Part shown: piece after piece, positions 38,201 through 46,000 of the stretch | Layout: each line of letters begins with the position of its first letter | Numbering within the stretch: the first letter of the stretch is position 1 | Assembly: GCA_001603115.1 (NCBI GenBank) | Contig: LVBG01000021.1 | Span: 16,207-80,206 of the forward strand | From: Spirochaetales bacterium Spiro_05 | Lineage (GTDB): Bacteria > Spirochaetota > Spirochaetia > Sphaerochaetales > Sphaerochaetaceae | Reading direction: 5' to 3' | DNA length: 64,000 nucleotides | Position numbers and translations under genes: made by a program | Notes under the pieces: generated by a model | Databases searched by the model: none | What the model saw: only the letters and a program-made list of their open reading frames with translations | Told to the model about the DNA's origin: nothing

Positions 38201-38522
38201 CTTTGTCCAAGACCTTTCCAGAAAAGCTTGCCACAGTGCTGCCATTCTTGCGAGTGCCGCCTATCAGGTTGACGACTCCATGGAAGATCCGAAGAAGATT
38301 CTGGCCCTTCTGTTGGAGGACAAAAGCCTTCGCTTGTACGCACAGGTGAATGAGTATCAGGGAACCACCTGGTACACGAAGGAAGCAATGCAGGAGATCA
38401 TCTATCTTTCAGCACTCTCACTCGGGGTTATCAAGGGGATGTCCAGCGTAGAGCGCTACGTACAGGTTCTGCTTGAGGCGGAGTTGGATGCAGCCTATAA
38501 GCTCGAGCGTCTCCTGAGCTAA
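35232..38522 (+). CDS. very large GH13-family (alpha-amylase-like) protein
   Basis: 1096 residues. The GH13 barrel occupies about residues 270-720, with conserved regions I (ASDMVPNHCG), II (IIRFDAAMTL, nucleophile Asp near 483), III (LLAEAFWMMEGYF, acid/base Glu near 551) and IV (FGDGDKYFGICTLL). It is flanked by ~260 N-terminal residues and ~370 C-terminal residues that I cannot assign. No signal peptide is seen, so it is cytoplasmic, acting on glycogen, maltodextrin or a sucrose/trehalose-like sugar; the specificity is unknown. The ATG at 35232 follows AGGA. The upstream in-frame start at 35133 lies inside the promoter. Confidence 0.85.
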   Translation: MDFFPALFASDSDLGALYKQATELAHIYNSKVKAKGGNDWVSSGKLHATAVLHQLYQSVLSRYLSDNEPDFFTRLTALINKNHAAQEVLAFYMKEFPSPLLIQQSLPLDFFYEESLRGYFIHQVMMENPALTKAAKPFIAPEGLSFPKAAQAMTALMGGASTGMRNSDEDIFSFLTRPARLYPDSLLDQISYILEAWSDLIPQTLRTLLLRAVDFVQEENKPHFPSAGGGSAEMVVPDYSLFDHEYEAFTADKNWMPNVIMMAKSTLVWLDQLSKEYGYPIDTLDKVPDKELENLAGRGFTALWLIGLWERSSASKKIKNLCGNPDAEASAYSLKNYEIAQAIGGWAALDNLRQRCARYGIRLASDMVPNHCGIDGDWVFDHSEYFVQQSYPPFPSYTYDGPNLSPNPDIEIKLEDHYYDRSDAAVTFRRRDLRNGDTTYIFHGNDGTSMPWNDTAQLDFLNPATREAVYQQIKHVASNFPIIRFDAAMTLAKKHIQRLWYPKPGHGGDIAGRAQYGMDELEFNQKIPQEFWREVVDRINEELPDTLLLAEAFWMMEGYFVRTLGMHRVYNSAFMNMLKNQENQKYRETIKNTISFEPEILKRFVNFMNNPDEETAIAQFGDGDKYFGICTLLATMPGLPMFGHGQIEGYREKYGMEYRRAYWDERPNQGLVDQHYKRIFPLLKKRYLFSGVDFFHLFDLYRDGVVQQSAFCYVNGTETERALILYNNQYEEVSGWIKTSAPKLQKNGEDKRTVTTSLAETLGLTLGGRRYVIYDSFSEGLTYMKPSLRVYDEGFSLHLRGFETKVYLNIREVEDVDGTYLALYEQMGEQGVQNFEQEILALRLKPVYKAMENFHSEQFFKQIRQILKGEATSRTERKLILTLAEAYTHLGAVVENLHPTARKSLPALPREINPALMLNEVKRWSTLFSNPKTRFFLHGSAIMDELDAVVAAFFFLKPFLSEDCTIENAMIISDKLLLSRFFSKELCEVGFVQDLSRKACHSAAILASAAYQVDDSMEDPKKILALLLEDKSLRLYAQVNEYQGTTWYTKEAMQEIIYLSALSLGVIKGMSSVERYVQVLLEAELDAAYKLERLLS

Positions 38523-38536
38523 GGATAGATGTTTGA

Positions 38537-38565
38537 TTGACTTGCCTGTGCTGATAAGATACTCT
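38537..38565 (+). promoter_or_regulatory. promoter of the SLC1-like carrier gene (leaderless type)
   Basis: TTGACT (38537-38542), 17-bp spacer, TACTCT (38560-38565), then 8 nt to the ATG at 38574. There is no Shine-Dalgarno beyond GGA. Confidence 0.7.
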
Positions 38566-38573
38566 TGGAAACT

Positions 38574-39821
38574 ATGAAGACGTGGATAAGCTATCTGGCT
38601 GCAACTGCCCTCGGCTTGGCTGCAACCCTGCTGTTTGGAGAATCGGGTATATTTCAGCAACTGATGTATACGATTACCGCCCTGCTGGTTCAGCTTGGTG
38701 GATTCGTGTTGATTCCGCTGGTCTTCTTCGGCTTCTCTTCAGGGATTGCTTCCTTGCGAAAGGACAGCAAGGGAGGTGTCTTTGCCAGGACAACCATCCT
38801 CTGGAGCCTGCTCACCACCATCTTTCTGGTAGCCGCCTCTGCACTAGTCTTCCGCTTCTTCCCCTCCAACTTCCCGGCCAGCACCACCGCCGGTACGGAT
38901 GCTTCCGTCCTCTCCATGGTAGCGCCCCAATCGCTTTCCACCCTCTTTGAGTCGATGTTGCCGGTCAATCCTTTCTACACCTTGGCAAATGCTGAGAGTT
39001 TCTTGCTTCCTGTTCTGATCATCGCCTTGGTCTTCGGATACTTTCTCAAGCCCAACGTGGAGGTCATCAGACCTGCCTATGTAACCATGAACTCCCTCAG
39101 TGAGACGATGTTCCGCCTGGCCAGGGCATTCAGCACCACTGGCCATTTGTTCGTTTTCTTCGCCTCCTCCTATTTTTTCAGCCATTTGCAGTCTGAGGGC
39201 ACCATTTTTGTTGCCGAACGGTTCCTGCTCATGCTCCTCGGTTCAACACTCCTTGTCCTATTGGGCCTGCTTCCCCTGCTTTTCGCCCTGGTCACCGCTT
39301 TCAAGGTGAATCCATACAAGGTGCTCTATCGCATGATAGCTCCAGCAAGTGCTGCCTTGTTTACCGGAAGCATCTTCTTCTCAAGTCCGATGACCATCTC
39401 CCTCTCCCGTCACAACCTTGGGTGCCAGAAACGGGTAAGCGCTACTGCAGTTCCGCTCTATACACTCATTGGGCGAGGCGGTTCTGCCATGATCGCAACG
39501 TTGAGCATCCTCAGCCTCTTGTATGCGGCTACCGGTACGTTGCCTGCTGACAAGGTGCTTCTCTTTGTTGCTCTCGCCAGTGCACTGTTCTCCTTTGCAA
39601 GCCCGCTCTACCTTGGGTATGAAGTCTTTTTCATCTCCATCATTGCCCTCCAGTTCCTCAAGATCGACCTGTATGGAGCAGAGATGACACTCATTGCCAT
39701 GATGCCGATCCTCAACGGAATGGGCATTCTCATCGACTCCTACATAGCGGCCTTCGGAGCAACCTACACCTGCCATAGGATGGGAGTGCTCGTCGAAAGC
39801 TCCTATTCGGATGTCCTGTAA
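38574..39821 (+). CDS. divergent dicarboxylate/amino acid:cation symporter (SLC1 family)
   Basis: 415 residues with the DAACS pattern of eight helices and two re-entrant loops: FVLIPLVFFGFSSGIASL, LPVLIIALVFGYFL, FFSSPMTISLSRHNLG and a late LPADK. The usual sodium/substrate motif NMDGT in helix 7 is replaced by IGRGGSAM, and the HP1 serine-rich tip is reduced to SSP. The substrate and coupling ion may therefore differ from GltP-type carriers. Another membrane protein follows 6 nt later, probably in the same operon. Confidence 0.8.
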   Translation: MKTWISYLAATALGLAATLLFGESGIFQQLMYTITALLVQLGGFVLIPLVFFGFSSGIASLRKDSKGGVFARTTILWSLLTTIFLVAASALVFRFFPSNFPASTTAGTDASVLSMVAPQSLSTLFESMLPVNPFYTLANAESFLLPVLIIALVFGYFLKPNVEVIRPAYVTMNSLSETMFRLARAFSTTGHLFVFFASSYFFSHLQSEGTIFVAERFLLMLLGSTLLVLLGLLPLLFALVTAFKVNPYKVLYRMIAPASAALFTGSIFFSSPMTISLSRHNLGCQKRVSATAVPLYTLIGRGGSAMIATLSILSLLYAATGTLPADKVLLFVALASALFSFASPLYLGYEVFFISIIALQFLKIDLYGAEMTLIAMMPILNGMGILIDSYIAAFGATYTCHRMGVLVESSYSDVL

Positions 39822-39827
39822 GAGATT

Positions 39828-40595
39828 ATGGGAAAGAACCTACGCTTCGTCCTGTTGGGTGTCCAAGCCCTTGTAACCCTCATATTGAGTGCAGTGATTG
39901 TGCACAGCATCATTGCATCCGTACAAAATGGGATGTGGGTCACTACCCGTTCCCACTTGTTGCCTTCTCTCATCCACCTGTGGGTTGCCCTTATTGCAGC
40001 CCTATTGCTCTGTTTCTTCTACCGTGCCAATATCGGGGCCGAAGCACGGGTGCTTCCCTTGCTCTTTCTCATGATCAGTTTGGGCAATGTAAAAATACTT
40101 CCCCTTCATCACGCCCTCACCGGCCTGTTTCTTCTCAATCCGTTGAATGTTTCGGTTCTCTACCACTTCTCCCTGCTCTTCGGTTCGTTTCTCTTTCTCT
40201 CCTCAGGCCTCTTCCAACAAACCATCAACCCAACCAAGCTTGGCCAGTACTCTTTTGTAGGGGCAGCGAGTGCGCTCTTGCTTTCCATCTTGGTTCCTGT
40301 ATCAGCAAGCTCAGCTTCCTTCCTATGGGAAGTAAGCGTCACGAATCGTCTCTTTCTGGGAGTCTGCATCCTGATCAACGCCCTTGCGGTGCTGACCTTT
40401 CTTATCGCCATCTTTGAAGAACACTTCAGCAGGCAGACGCTTGCCCGCTGTCTCTCCTTCATCCTCATGATCATAGGAACCATGATGGTTACGGTCAGCC
40501 AAGATACCCTGTTCAACAGCCTCGGCTTGGTATTCTATGTTGCAGGCACAACAACCCTGATCCTGGTAACCAGGACCTACCATATCTGGACTTAA
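39828..40595 (+). CDS. uncharacterised multi-pass membrane protein
   Basis: 255 residues with about eight hydrophobic segments and short loops. I recognise no family motif. It starts 6 nt after the SLC1-like gene and is probably co-expressed with it; a partner or sensory role is only a guess. It ends 2 nt before the convergent aldo/keto reductase stop. Confidence 0.7.
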   Translation: MGKNLRFVLLGVQALVTLILSAVIVHSIIASVQNGMWVTTRSHLLPSLIHLWVALIAALLLCFFYRANIGAEARVLPLLFLMISLGNVKILPLHHALTGLFLLNPLNVSVLYHFSLLFGSFLFLSSGLFQQTINPTKLGQYSFVGAASALLLSILVPVSASSASFLWEVSVTNRLFLGVCILINALAVLTFLIAIFEEHFSRQTLARCLSFILMIIGTMMVTVSQDTLFNSLGLVFYVAGTTTLILVTRTYHIWT

Positions 40596-40597
40596 GC

Positions 40598-41452
40598 TCA
40601 GACAAACAGCGGTTTCATCCCTTCCTGCTCCACCAATGCCAGCATTGCTTGCTCATCCGGTTCTTGGATATCCATATCCGCTGCCTTGAGTACAGAGGGA
40701 AGCAAACCCAGGTCCCCAGTGCTGTTGAGAAACAGCTGCTCATGAGAAAGAACATAGTGCACAGCCATCTGGATGGCCTTCTCTTCTCCCAGGGCATCAT
40801 ACCAGGTGGTATACACCTTCTCTTTGGCACCCCATTCCCCTCGGGCAAGACTCTTGATGGTCTGTACCGCTACATTTCGTTGCTTGCACAGACCAAGCAA
40901 AGCCTCGACATCCTTCTTGTAGGAGGGCTGCTGAAGCATCGGAAAGTTGTAAGGGAAGAGCACCGAATCAAAATCATAGACACTGAGGCTATTCATATGA
41001 GCTTTGGGAGCATCGATTCCATGGCCGGTAACCCCTGCGAAGCGAACCAAGCCCTGCTGTTTTGCTTCTTGTATTGCCTCAAGAGCACCCCCCTCACTCA
41101 TCGCAGTCTCCCATTCCGTCGAATCGACAAGAAAGTGCAACTGCCATAAATCCAGATGGTCGGTTTTCAGTCGGGTAAGGCTTTGCTTGAGCTCCTCAAG
41201 GGCTTCCGCCTTGGTCCGTGCCCCGGTCTTTGAAGCCAGGAAAAAGTCTGAACGATGCATTTTCATCCAAGGTCCAACACGTAGTTCCGCATCTCCATAG
41301 CTTCGTGCAGTGTCAATGTGGTTGATGCCGTGGTCAAGCAACAGACCAAGAGCTTTGTCTGCTTCCTTCTGACTTACATCCCACAGCGCTGCTGCGCCAA
41401 AAAGGACCCTGCTTGAACGATGACCAGTCCTTCCGAACTCCATGTACTGCAT
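40598..41452 (-). CDS. aldo/keto reductase
   Basis: 284 residues. The AKR tetrad is present: Asp and Tyr in HIDTARSYGDAELRVG, Lys in FFLASKTG and His in LDLWQLHF. It reduces carbonyls with NAD(P)H; the substrate is unknown. The ATG at 41452 follows AAGGAGGG with 6-nt spacing. It lies downstream of gpmI behind a strong hairpin, so its expression may depend on partial read-through. Confidence 0.92.
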   Translation of the reverse strand: MQYMEFGRTGHRSSRVLFGAAALWDVSQKEADKALGLLLDHGINHIDTARSYGDAELRVGPWMKMHRSDFFLASKTGARTKAEALEELKQSLTRLKTDHLDLWQLHFLVDSTEWETAMSEGGALEAIQEAKQQGLVRFAGVTGHGIDAPKAHMNSLSVYDFDSVLFPYNFPMLQQPSYKKDVEALLGLCKQRNVAVQTIKSLARGEWGAKEKVYTTWYDALGEEKAIQMAVHYVLSHEQLFLNSTGDLGLLPSVLKAADMDIQEPDEQAMLALVEQEGMKPLFV

Positions 41453-41475
41453 AGATTCCCTCCTTGGAAATACGA

Positions 41476-41495
41476 ACAGGGCCCGAAGGCCCTGT
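41476..41495 (-). terminator. hairpin between gpmI and the aldo/keto reductase
   Basis: ACAGGGCC and GGCCCTGT form a perfect 8-bp stem with a TTCG tetraloop on the minus strand, 22 nt past the gpmI stop. The T tract after it is poor (TCGTATTT), so it may be a partial terminator or an mRNA-stabilising hairpin. Confidence 0.6.
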
Positions 41496-41517
41496 CCATG
41501 ATACCACGTTTTTCTGC

Positions 41518-43164
41518 TTACTGCAGGGTGATGATGCTCGGATCATACTCAGCCGGAGCTTCGAAGTCGAGCAAGTTCATGCAGGTTGCTGCAATGCTGC
41601 TGATCCCCAATCCCGTCTTGAGTTCGGTCGAATACTCACCCTGATAGTTGCTGTCACAGATGATGCAGGGAACCGGGTTGAGCGAGTGGCTGGTCTTAGC
41701 CTTCGGATCCCCGTTCTCCTTGTACTGTACACTGCCGTCCTTGCCATGCTCGAACATATCGTCGGCATTGCCGTGGTCGGCGGTGATCACCATCACACCC
41801 CCTGCTTCCATCACAGCCTTGTGGATCCTGCCGATCTGCAGGTCAAGGCCCTCCATGGAGCAGACAACCGCCTGGAAGATGCCGGTATGGCCAACCATAT
41901 CACCATTGGGGAAGTTGAGCTTGATGAAATCCCACTTGCCGCTCTCCACTTCCTTGATGACGCGGTCAGCAATTTCTGCGCACTTCATCCAGGGTCTTTC
42001 CTCAAAGGGGACGATATCACTGGGAATCTCAACATACTCTTCCAGCTTCTCATCGAATTTCCCGCTCTTGTTGCCATTGAAGAAGTAGGTTACATGGCCG
42101 AACTTCTGTGTCTCACTGATGGAGAACTGCTTCACCTTCGACGCACACAGGTACTCAGCAATCGTCTTGTCGATGGCCGGGGGGGTAACCAAGTACTGGG
42201 CAGGCACATGAAGGTCCCCATCATACTCCATCATTCCGGCGTACTCGACCTTTGGTCTGCGCTTACGGTCGAACTCGGTCAGCTCTTCTGCTTCAAAGGC
42301 CTTGGTGATCTCAAGGGCGCGGTCTCCACGGAAGTTGAACAGGATGACACTGTCCCCGTCCTCGATGGTACCCACCGGCTTGCCATCCTTGGCAATGATG
42401 AAGGGAGGCAGATCCTGGTCAATCGCCTTGGTCTCCTTGCGCAGTTGTTCAATGGCCTCGTGGGCCGAATCGAATTGCCTGCCCTCACCAAGTACATGGG
42501 TTTCCCAACCCTTGCGTACCATATTCCAGTTTGCATTGTAACGGTCCATGGTAATGACCATTCTTCCGCCTCCGCTTGCAATCTTTGCGTCAAAGGTTGC
42601 ATCGTTGAGAGAAGCGAGAAACTCCTCAAACGGATCGAAATACTCAAGGGCACTCACCTCACCGACGTCACGACCGTCAAGCAGTGCATGCACACGGACA
42701 GAGGAAACGCCTTCCGCTTTTGCCTGCAAGATCATTGCCTTGAGGTTGTCAACGTGGGAGTGAACATTGCCATCGCTGAGCAAGCCGATGAAGTGCAAGG
42801 TAGATGTATTTGTTTTCGCGTTGTTGATGAGCTTCTTCCAAGTCTCACCGGCAAACATAGCCTTCGATTCAATTGAGTTCACCACCAGCTTTGCACCCTG
42901 GGAGAAAACCCTTCCGCATCCCATGGCATTGTGGCCGACTTCGCTATTACCCATATCGTCATCACTGGGAAGGCCGACGGCAAGGCCATGAGCCTTGAGC
43001 TTCGTCCAAGGATTGGACTTGTACAACTTGTTCAGGTTCCCGGTGAGTGCAGATGCAACAGCATCGCCATCCTTGTATTTTCCAAATCCAACGCCATCCA
43101 TGATGACCAGGACAACTGGACCCTTGCGAGAAATCTTTCCCATCTTCTTCAATGCTTCAACCAT
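41518..43164 (-). CDS. gpmI: cofactor-independent phosphoglycerate mutase
   Basis: 548 residues. It has the alkaline-phosphatase-type metal core and catalytic Ser: VLVIMDGVGFG, DDDMGNSEVGHNAMG (phospho-Ser), LLDGRDVGEVSAL, GDMVGHTG and ITADHGNADDMFEHG. It interconverts 3- and 2-phosphoglycerate in glycolysis using Mn2+. The ATG at 43164 (MVEALKKMGKI) follows AAGGAG. Upstream in-frame starts would extend into the intergenic region after pepP. It follows pepP by 37 nt. Confidence 0.96.
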   Translation of the reverse strand: MVEALKKMGKISRKGPVVLVIMDGVGFGKYKDGDAVASALTGNLNKLYKSNPWTKLKAHGLAVGLPSDDDMGNSEVGHNAMGCGRVFSQGAKLVVNSIESKAMFAGETWKKLINNAKTNTSTLHFIGLLSDGNVHSHVDNLKAMILQAKAEGVSSVRVHALLDGRDVGEVSALEYFDPFEEFLASLNDATFDAKIASGGGRMVITMDRYNANWNMVRKGWETHVLGEGRQFDSAHEAIEQLRKETKAIDQDLPPFIIAKDGKPVGTIEDGDSVILFNFRGDRALEITKAFEAEELTEFDRKRRPKVEYAGMMEYDGDLHVPAQYLVTPPAIDKTIAEYLCASKVKQFSISETQKFGHVTYFFNGNKSGKFDEKLEEYVEIPSDIVPFEERPWMKCAEIADRVIKEVESGKWDFIKLNFPNGDMVGHTGIFQAVVCSMEGLDLQIGRIHKAVMEAGGVMVITADHGNADDMFEHGKDGSVQYKENGDPKAKTSHSLNPVPCIICDSNYQGEYSTELKTGLGISSIAATCMNLLDFEAPAEYDPSIITLQ

Positions 43165-43201
43165 TGGTATGTACTCCTTATCAGTAATCAGGTTCTGCTG
43201 C

Positions 43202-44971
43202 CTAGAGACTTCTGGTAGCTTCCTTGAGGTAAGGCAATGCCTCTTCATCAACCAAATCCTTCAACTCCTCAAAGACCCACCGATGATAGGTATCAACCAT
43301 GGCTATCTCTTGGGGTGAAAGCAGATTCTTATCTATCAATGTGCGTTCAAACGGACAGATGGTCAATACTTCAAAGCTGAGGAACTGGCCAAATTCTGTT
43401 TTCACATCCTCTCGCACAGCAAGGATGTTCTCAATGCGGATGCCATGCCTGCCTTCCTTATACAGACCAGGCTCATCACTGACGATCATACCCTTCTTGA
43501 GGGGAACCGTAAGAGGCTTGGGACTGATGGACTGCGGACCTTCATGGACACCAAGTCGGAAGCCAAGACCATGCCCGGTACCATGGAAGTAACTCAAGCC
43601 CTCCTGCCAGAGGAACTGTCTTGCAAGCACATCCAGCTGATAGCCGCAGGTTCCTTCAGGAAACCGTTGGGAAGCCAGAGCCAAGTTACCTTTCAGCACC
43701 AGGGTATAGTCACGGATCTGTTCCTCGGTAGGAGTACCGAAGAGAATGGTCCTTGTCACATCCGTCAAGCCGAAGCGGTACATTCCACCGGTATCGAGAA
43801 CCAAAAGACCATTGCCTTTCAGGGTGAGATTGCTCTTTTCATCCGCGCTGTAGTGACACATCGCCCCATGTTCGGCCCAGCCGGAGATGGGGGCAAAGGA
43901 CTCGCCAAGGCAATCGGGATTACGAAGCCGTTGTTCACGCAGCAGGTCGGAGAGCTCAATCTCCGTATACTTGGGATGCTTTCTGTCCAAACGGGCAAGG
44001 AAGTTCACCAAGGCCACACCATCAAGCAGGTGCGCTCTGCGCATACCCTCAAGCTCAGTCTCGTTCTTGCTTGCTTTCAGGTCGGTGGAAAAATCCCTTC
44101 CGACCACCACCTTGTTTTTCGAGAGTGCTGAATGGAGCAGCAGATTTGTCTTCTCTGGGTTGTAATAGACCACATCGTCGGACTTGAGAATCTGCTCCAG
44201 ATGGGAAACCACCTCTTCATAGGCAAGAATCTCATACTCCTCTTCCAAAAGTCCACGCATCTCATCGCTGAATCGAGCAGGATTGGTAAAAAGCCATGCT
44301 TTCTCGGTTCCCACCAGCAGGTAGGAGAGGAAAACGGGATTGTACGAAACATCACTGCCGCGCAGGTTGGTAAGCCAGGCGATGTCGTCAAGAGAGGAGA
44401 TGAGGGTGTACTTGGCACCCTTCTGCACCATCGCAACACGAACCATCGTCAACTTCTGGATTCTTGAGAAACCGGCGATGTCGTCATTCAACAAGACCAC
44501 AGGCTGGGAGGGAACAGCAGGACGATCGGTCCAAACCTGGTCAAGCAAATCTTCAGAATCCACCAGGACCAGCTCGTCCCCAAACACCTCTTCCAAGCTC
44601 TTCTTGCCTGAAACGGTAAGGGTGGCTTTGTCTATGCCTACCCGGCTTCCCTTATCCAAGTTCTCCTTGAGAAAAGTATAGGGATCGGGATAGGAAGGAG
44701 TGTCCACCTTCATCATGGTAAAGCAGGTTCCCTCAATCTGCTGCTGGGCTTGGATGAAGTACCGTGAATCGACCCAAAGCAGAGCCTCATCCTTGGTGAT
44801 GACCACAGTCCCCGCACTCCCGGTGAACCCGCTTATATAAGCCCGGGTTCTCCACCGCGGACAGACATATTCGCTTTGATGGGGATCGGTACCGTTGATG
44901 ATCCACCCATCAAGTTGGTGTTGGGCAAGCAACGAGCGCAAAAGTGCAACCCGTTCATCGATGTGATGCAT
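43202..44971 (-). CDS. pepP: M24 Xaa-Pro aminopeptidase
   Basis: 589 residues. Two N-terminal creatinase-like domains (1-300) precede the pita-bread catalytic domain. The five metal ligands are visible: DTGGMYRFGLTDVTRT (two Asp), GTGHGLGFRLGVHEGP (His), DEPGLYKEG (Glu) and GIRIENIL (Glu). It removes N-terminal residues before proline in cytoplasmic peptides. The ATG at 44971 has a full AAAGGAG. The start overlaps the end of lgt by 17 bp, so it is in the lgt operon. Confidence 0.94.
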   Translation of the reverse strand: MHHIDERVALLRSLLAQHQLDGWIINGTDPHQSEYVCPRWRTRAYISGFTGSAGTVVITKDEALLWVDSRYFIQAQQQIEGTCFTMMKVDTPSYPDPYTFLKENLDKGSRVGIDKATLTVSGKKSLEEVFGDELVLVDSEDLLDQVWTDRPAVPSQPVVLLNDDIAGFSRIQKLTMVRVAMVQKGAKYTLISSLDDIAWLTNLRGSDVSYNPVFLSYLLVGTEKAWLFTNPARFSDEMRGLLEEEYEILAYEEVVSHLEQILKSDDVVYYNPEKTNLLLHSALSKNKVVVGRDFSTDLKASKNETELEGMRRAHLLDGVALVNFLARLDRKHPKYTEIELSDLLREQRLRNPDCLGESFAPISGWAEHGAMCHYSADEKSNLTLKGNGLLVLDTGGMYRFGLTDVTRTILFGTPTEEQIRDYTLVLKGNLALASQRFPEGTCGYQLDVLARQFLWQEGLSYFHGTGHGLGFRLGVHEGPQSISPKPLTVPLKKGMIVSDEPGLYKEGRHGIRIENILAVREDVKTEFGQFLSFEVLTICPFERTLIDKNLLSPQEIAMVDTYHRWVFEELKDLVDEEALPYLKEATRSL

Positions 44972-45917
44972 GTTTCACTCCTTTGTGACGTGAGAGAAAG
45001 AACATGAACAGCAGGCCGCCTGCAATCATGGCAAGGCAGAACAGCTGTCCCATGGAAAAATTGAAGAATGATTGGAACAAGGCGATATTGTCAGACTCCT
45101 TGCCCAAGGCAATGATATACCCAAGGTTCTCATCCGGAGAGCGGAAGTACTCGATGATGAATCGTACCAGGCCATACCCGATCACATACCAGGCAAGGCC
45201 GAAACCTTGTGGCAGCTTCTTCCGCCTCCTCCGAATAACAAACCAGAGGAAACAGAAGAGCAATACACCCTCAAAGAGAGCTTCATAGAGCTGGCTTGGG
45301 TGCCTGGGAAGATTCACCATCGCTCCGGTTTGGTAGGAGAGACCGACTTCTTCTGCAATTTCCCGTACCCAAGCATAGTTGGTGGAGAATAAGGGAGCAT
45401 CAGGAAAAATCATTGCCCAACGCTGGGTAGAGACCCTGCCGAACAGTTCCCCATTGATGAAATTGCCCAGCCTTCCGAAGGTATACCCCAAGGGTGCTGC
45501 ATAACTGACTGTATCGGCAATAGTGAGAAAGTTGACTTTATAGCGTCTGCTGTAGGTCCATCCCCCTACAATGGCCCCCACAAGTCCCCCGTGGTAGCTC
45601 ATACCGGGAAGCCCGACGAACCGACCACCCTGGAAGGGCCAGAAGATCATCCAAGGGTGTGTCCAGTAATAGAATGATCCGTCATAGAAGAGGACAGAGA
45701 AAAGCCGTGCCCCAATAATCAGGCCGATGACGCAGTAGAGTACCAGATTGAGGCTCTGATCGGCATCAAGGTCAATTTCACCCTTCCTTGCCTGCACTCG
45801 GATCATGAGATAGGCAAAGGAAAACGCTATCACATACATGAGACCATACCACCTCAGTGGCAAACCGGGGATGATCTCGGGGGAAATCCAACTGGGAAAG
45901 GCAATAAAAAACGTCAT
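44955..45917 (-). CDS. lgt: prolipoprotein diacylglyceryl transferase
   Basis: 320 residues, seven membrane segments. Diagnostic blocks are LRWYGLMYVIAF, SYHGGLVGAIVGG, the Lgt signature GRLGNFINGELFGR and HPSQLYEALFEG. It attaches diacylglycerol to the lipobox Cys of prolipoproteins, such as the one at 23.5-24.2 kb. The ATG at 45917 starts the aligned protein. There is no ribosome binding site, and a promoter -10 ends 6 nt upstream. Operon lgt-pepP-gpmI. Confidence 0.96.
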   Translation of the reverse strand: MTFFIAFPSWISPEIIPGLPLRWYGLMYVIAFSFAYLMIRVQARKGEIDLDADQSLNLVLYCVIGLIIGARLFSVLFYDGSFYYWTHPWMIFWPFQGGRFVGLPGMSYHGGLVGAIVGGWTYSRRYKVNFLTIADTVSYAAPLGYTFGRLGNFINGELFGRVSTQRWAMIFPDAPLFSTNYAWVREIAEEVGLSYQTGAMVNLPRHPSQLYEALFEGVLLFCFLWFVIRRRRKKLPQGFGLAWYVIGYGLVRFIIEYFRSPDENLGYIIALGKESDNIALFQSFFNFSMGQLFCLAMIAGGLLFMFFLSRHKGVKHASHR

Positions 45918-45923
45918 GCGGCA

Positions 45924-45952
45924 AGTGTAATGTGCAAGAGTGGTGTGGTCAA
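45924..45952 (-). promoter_or_regulatory. lgt promoter (leaderless type)
   Basis: TTGACC (45947-45952), 17-bp spacer, TACACT (45924-45929), then 6 nt to the ATG at 45917 on the minus strand. Confidence 0.78.
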
Positions 45953-46000
45953 TATGGCAAAAGGTAGCCGTTTTTCTCTTGATACAGTATATTTGTGGGT

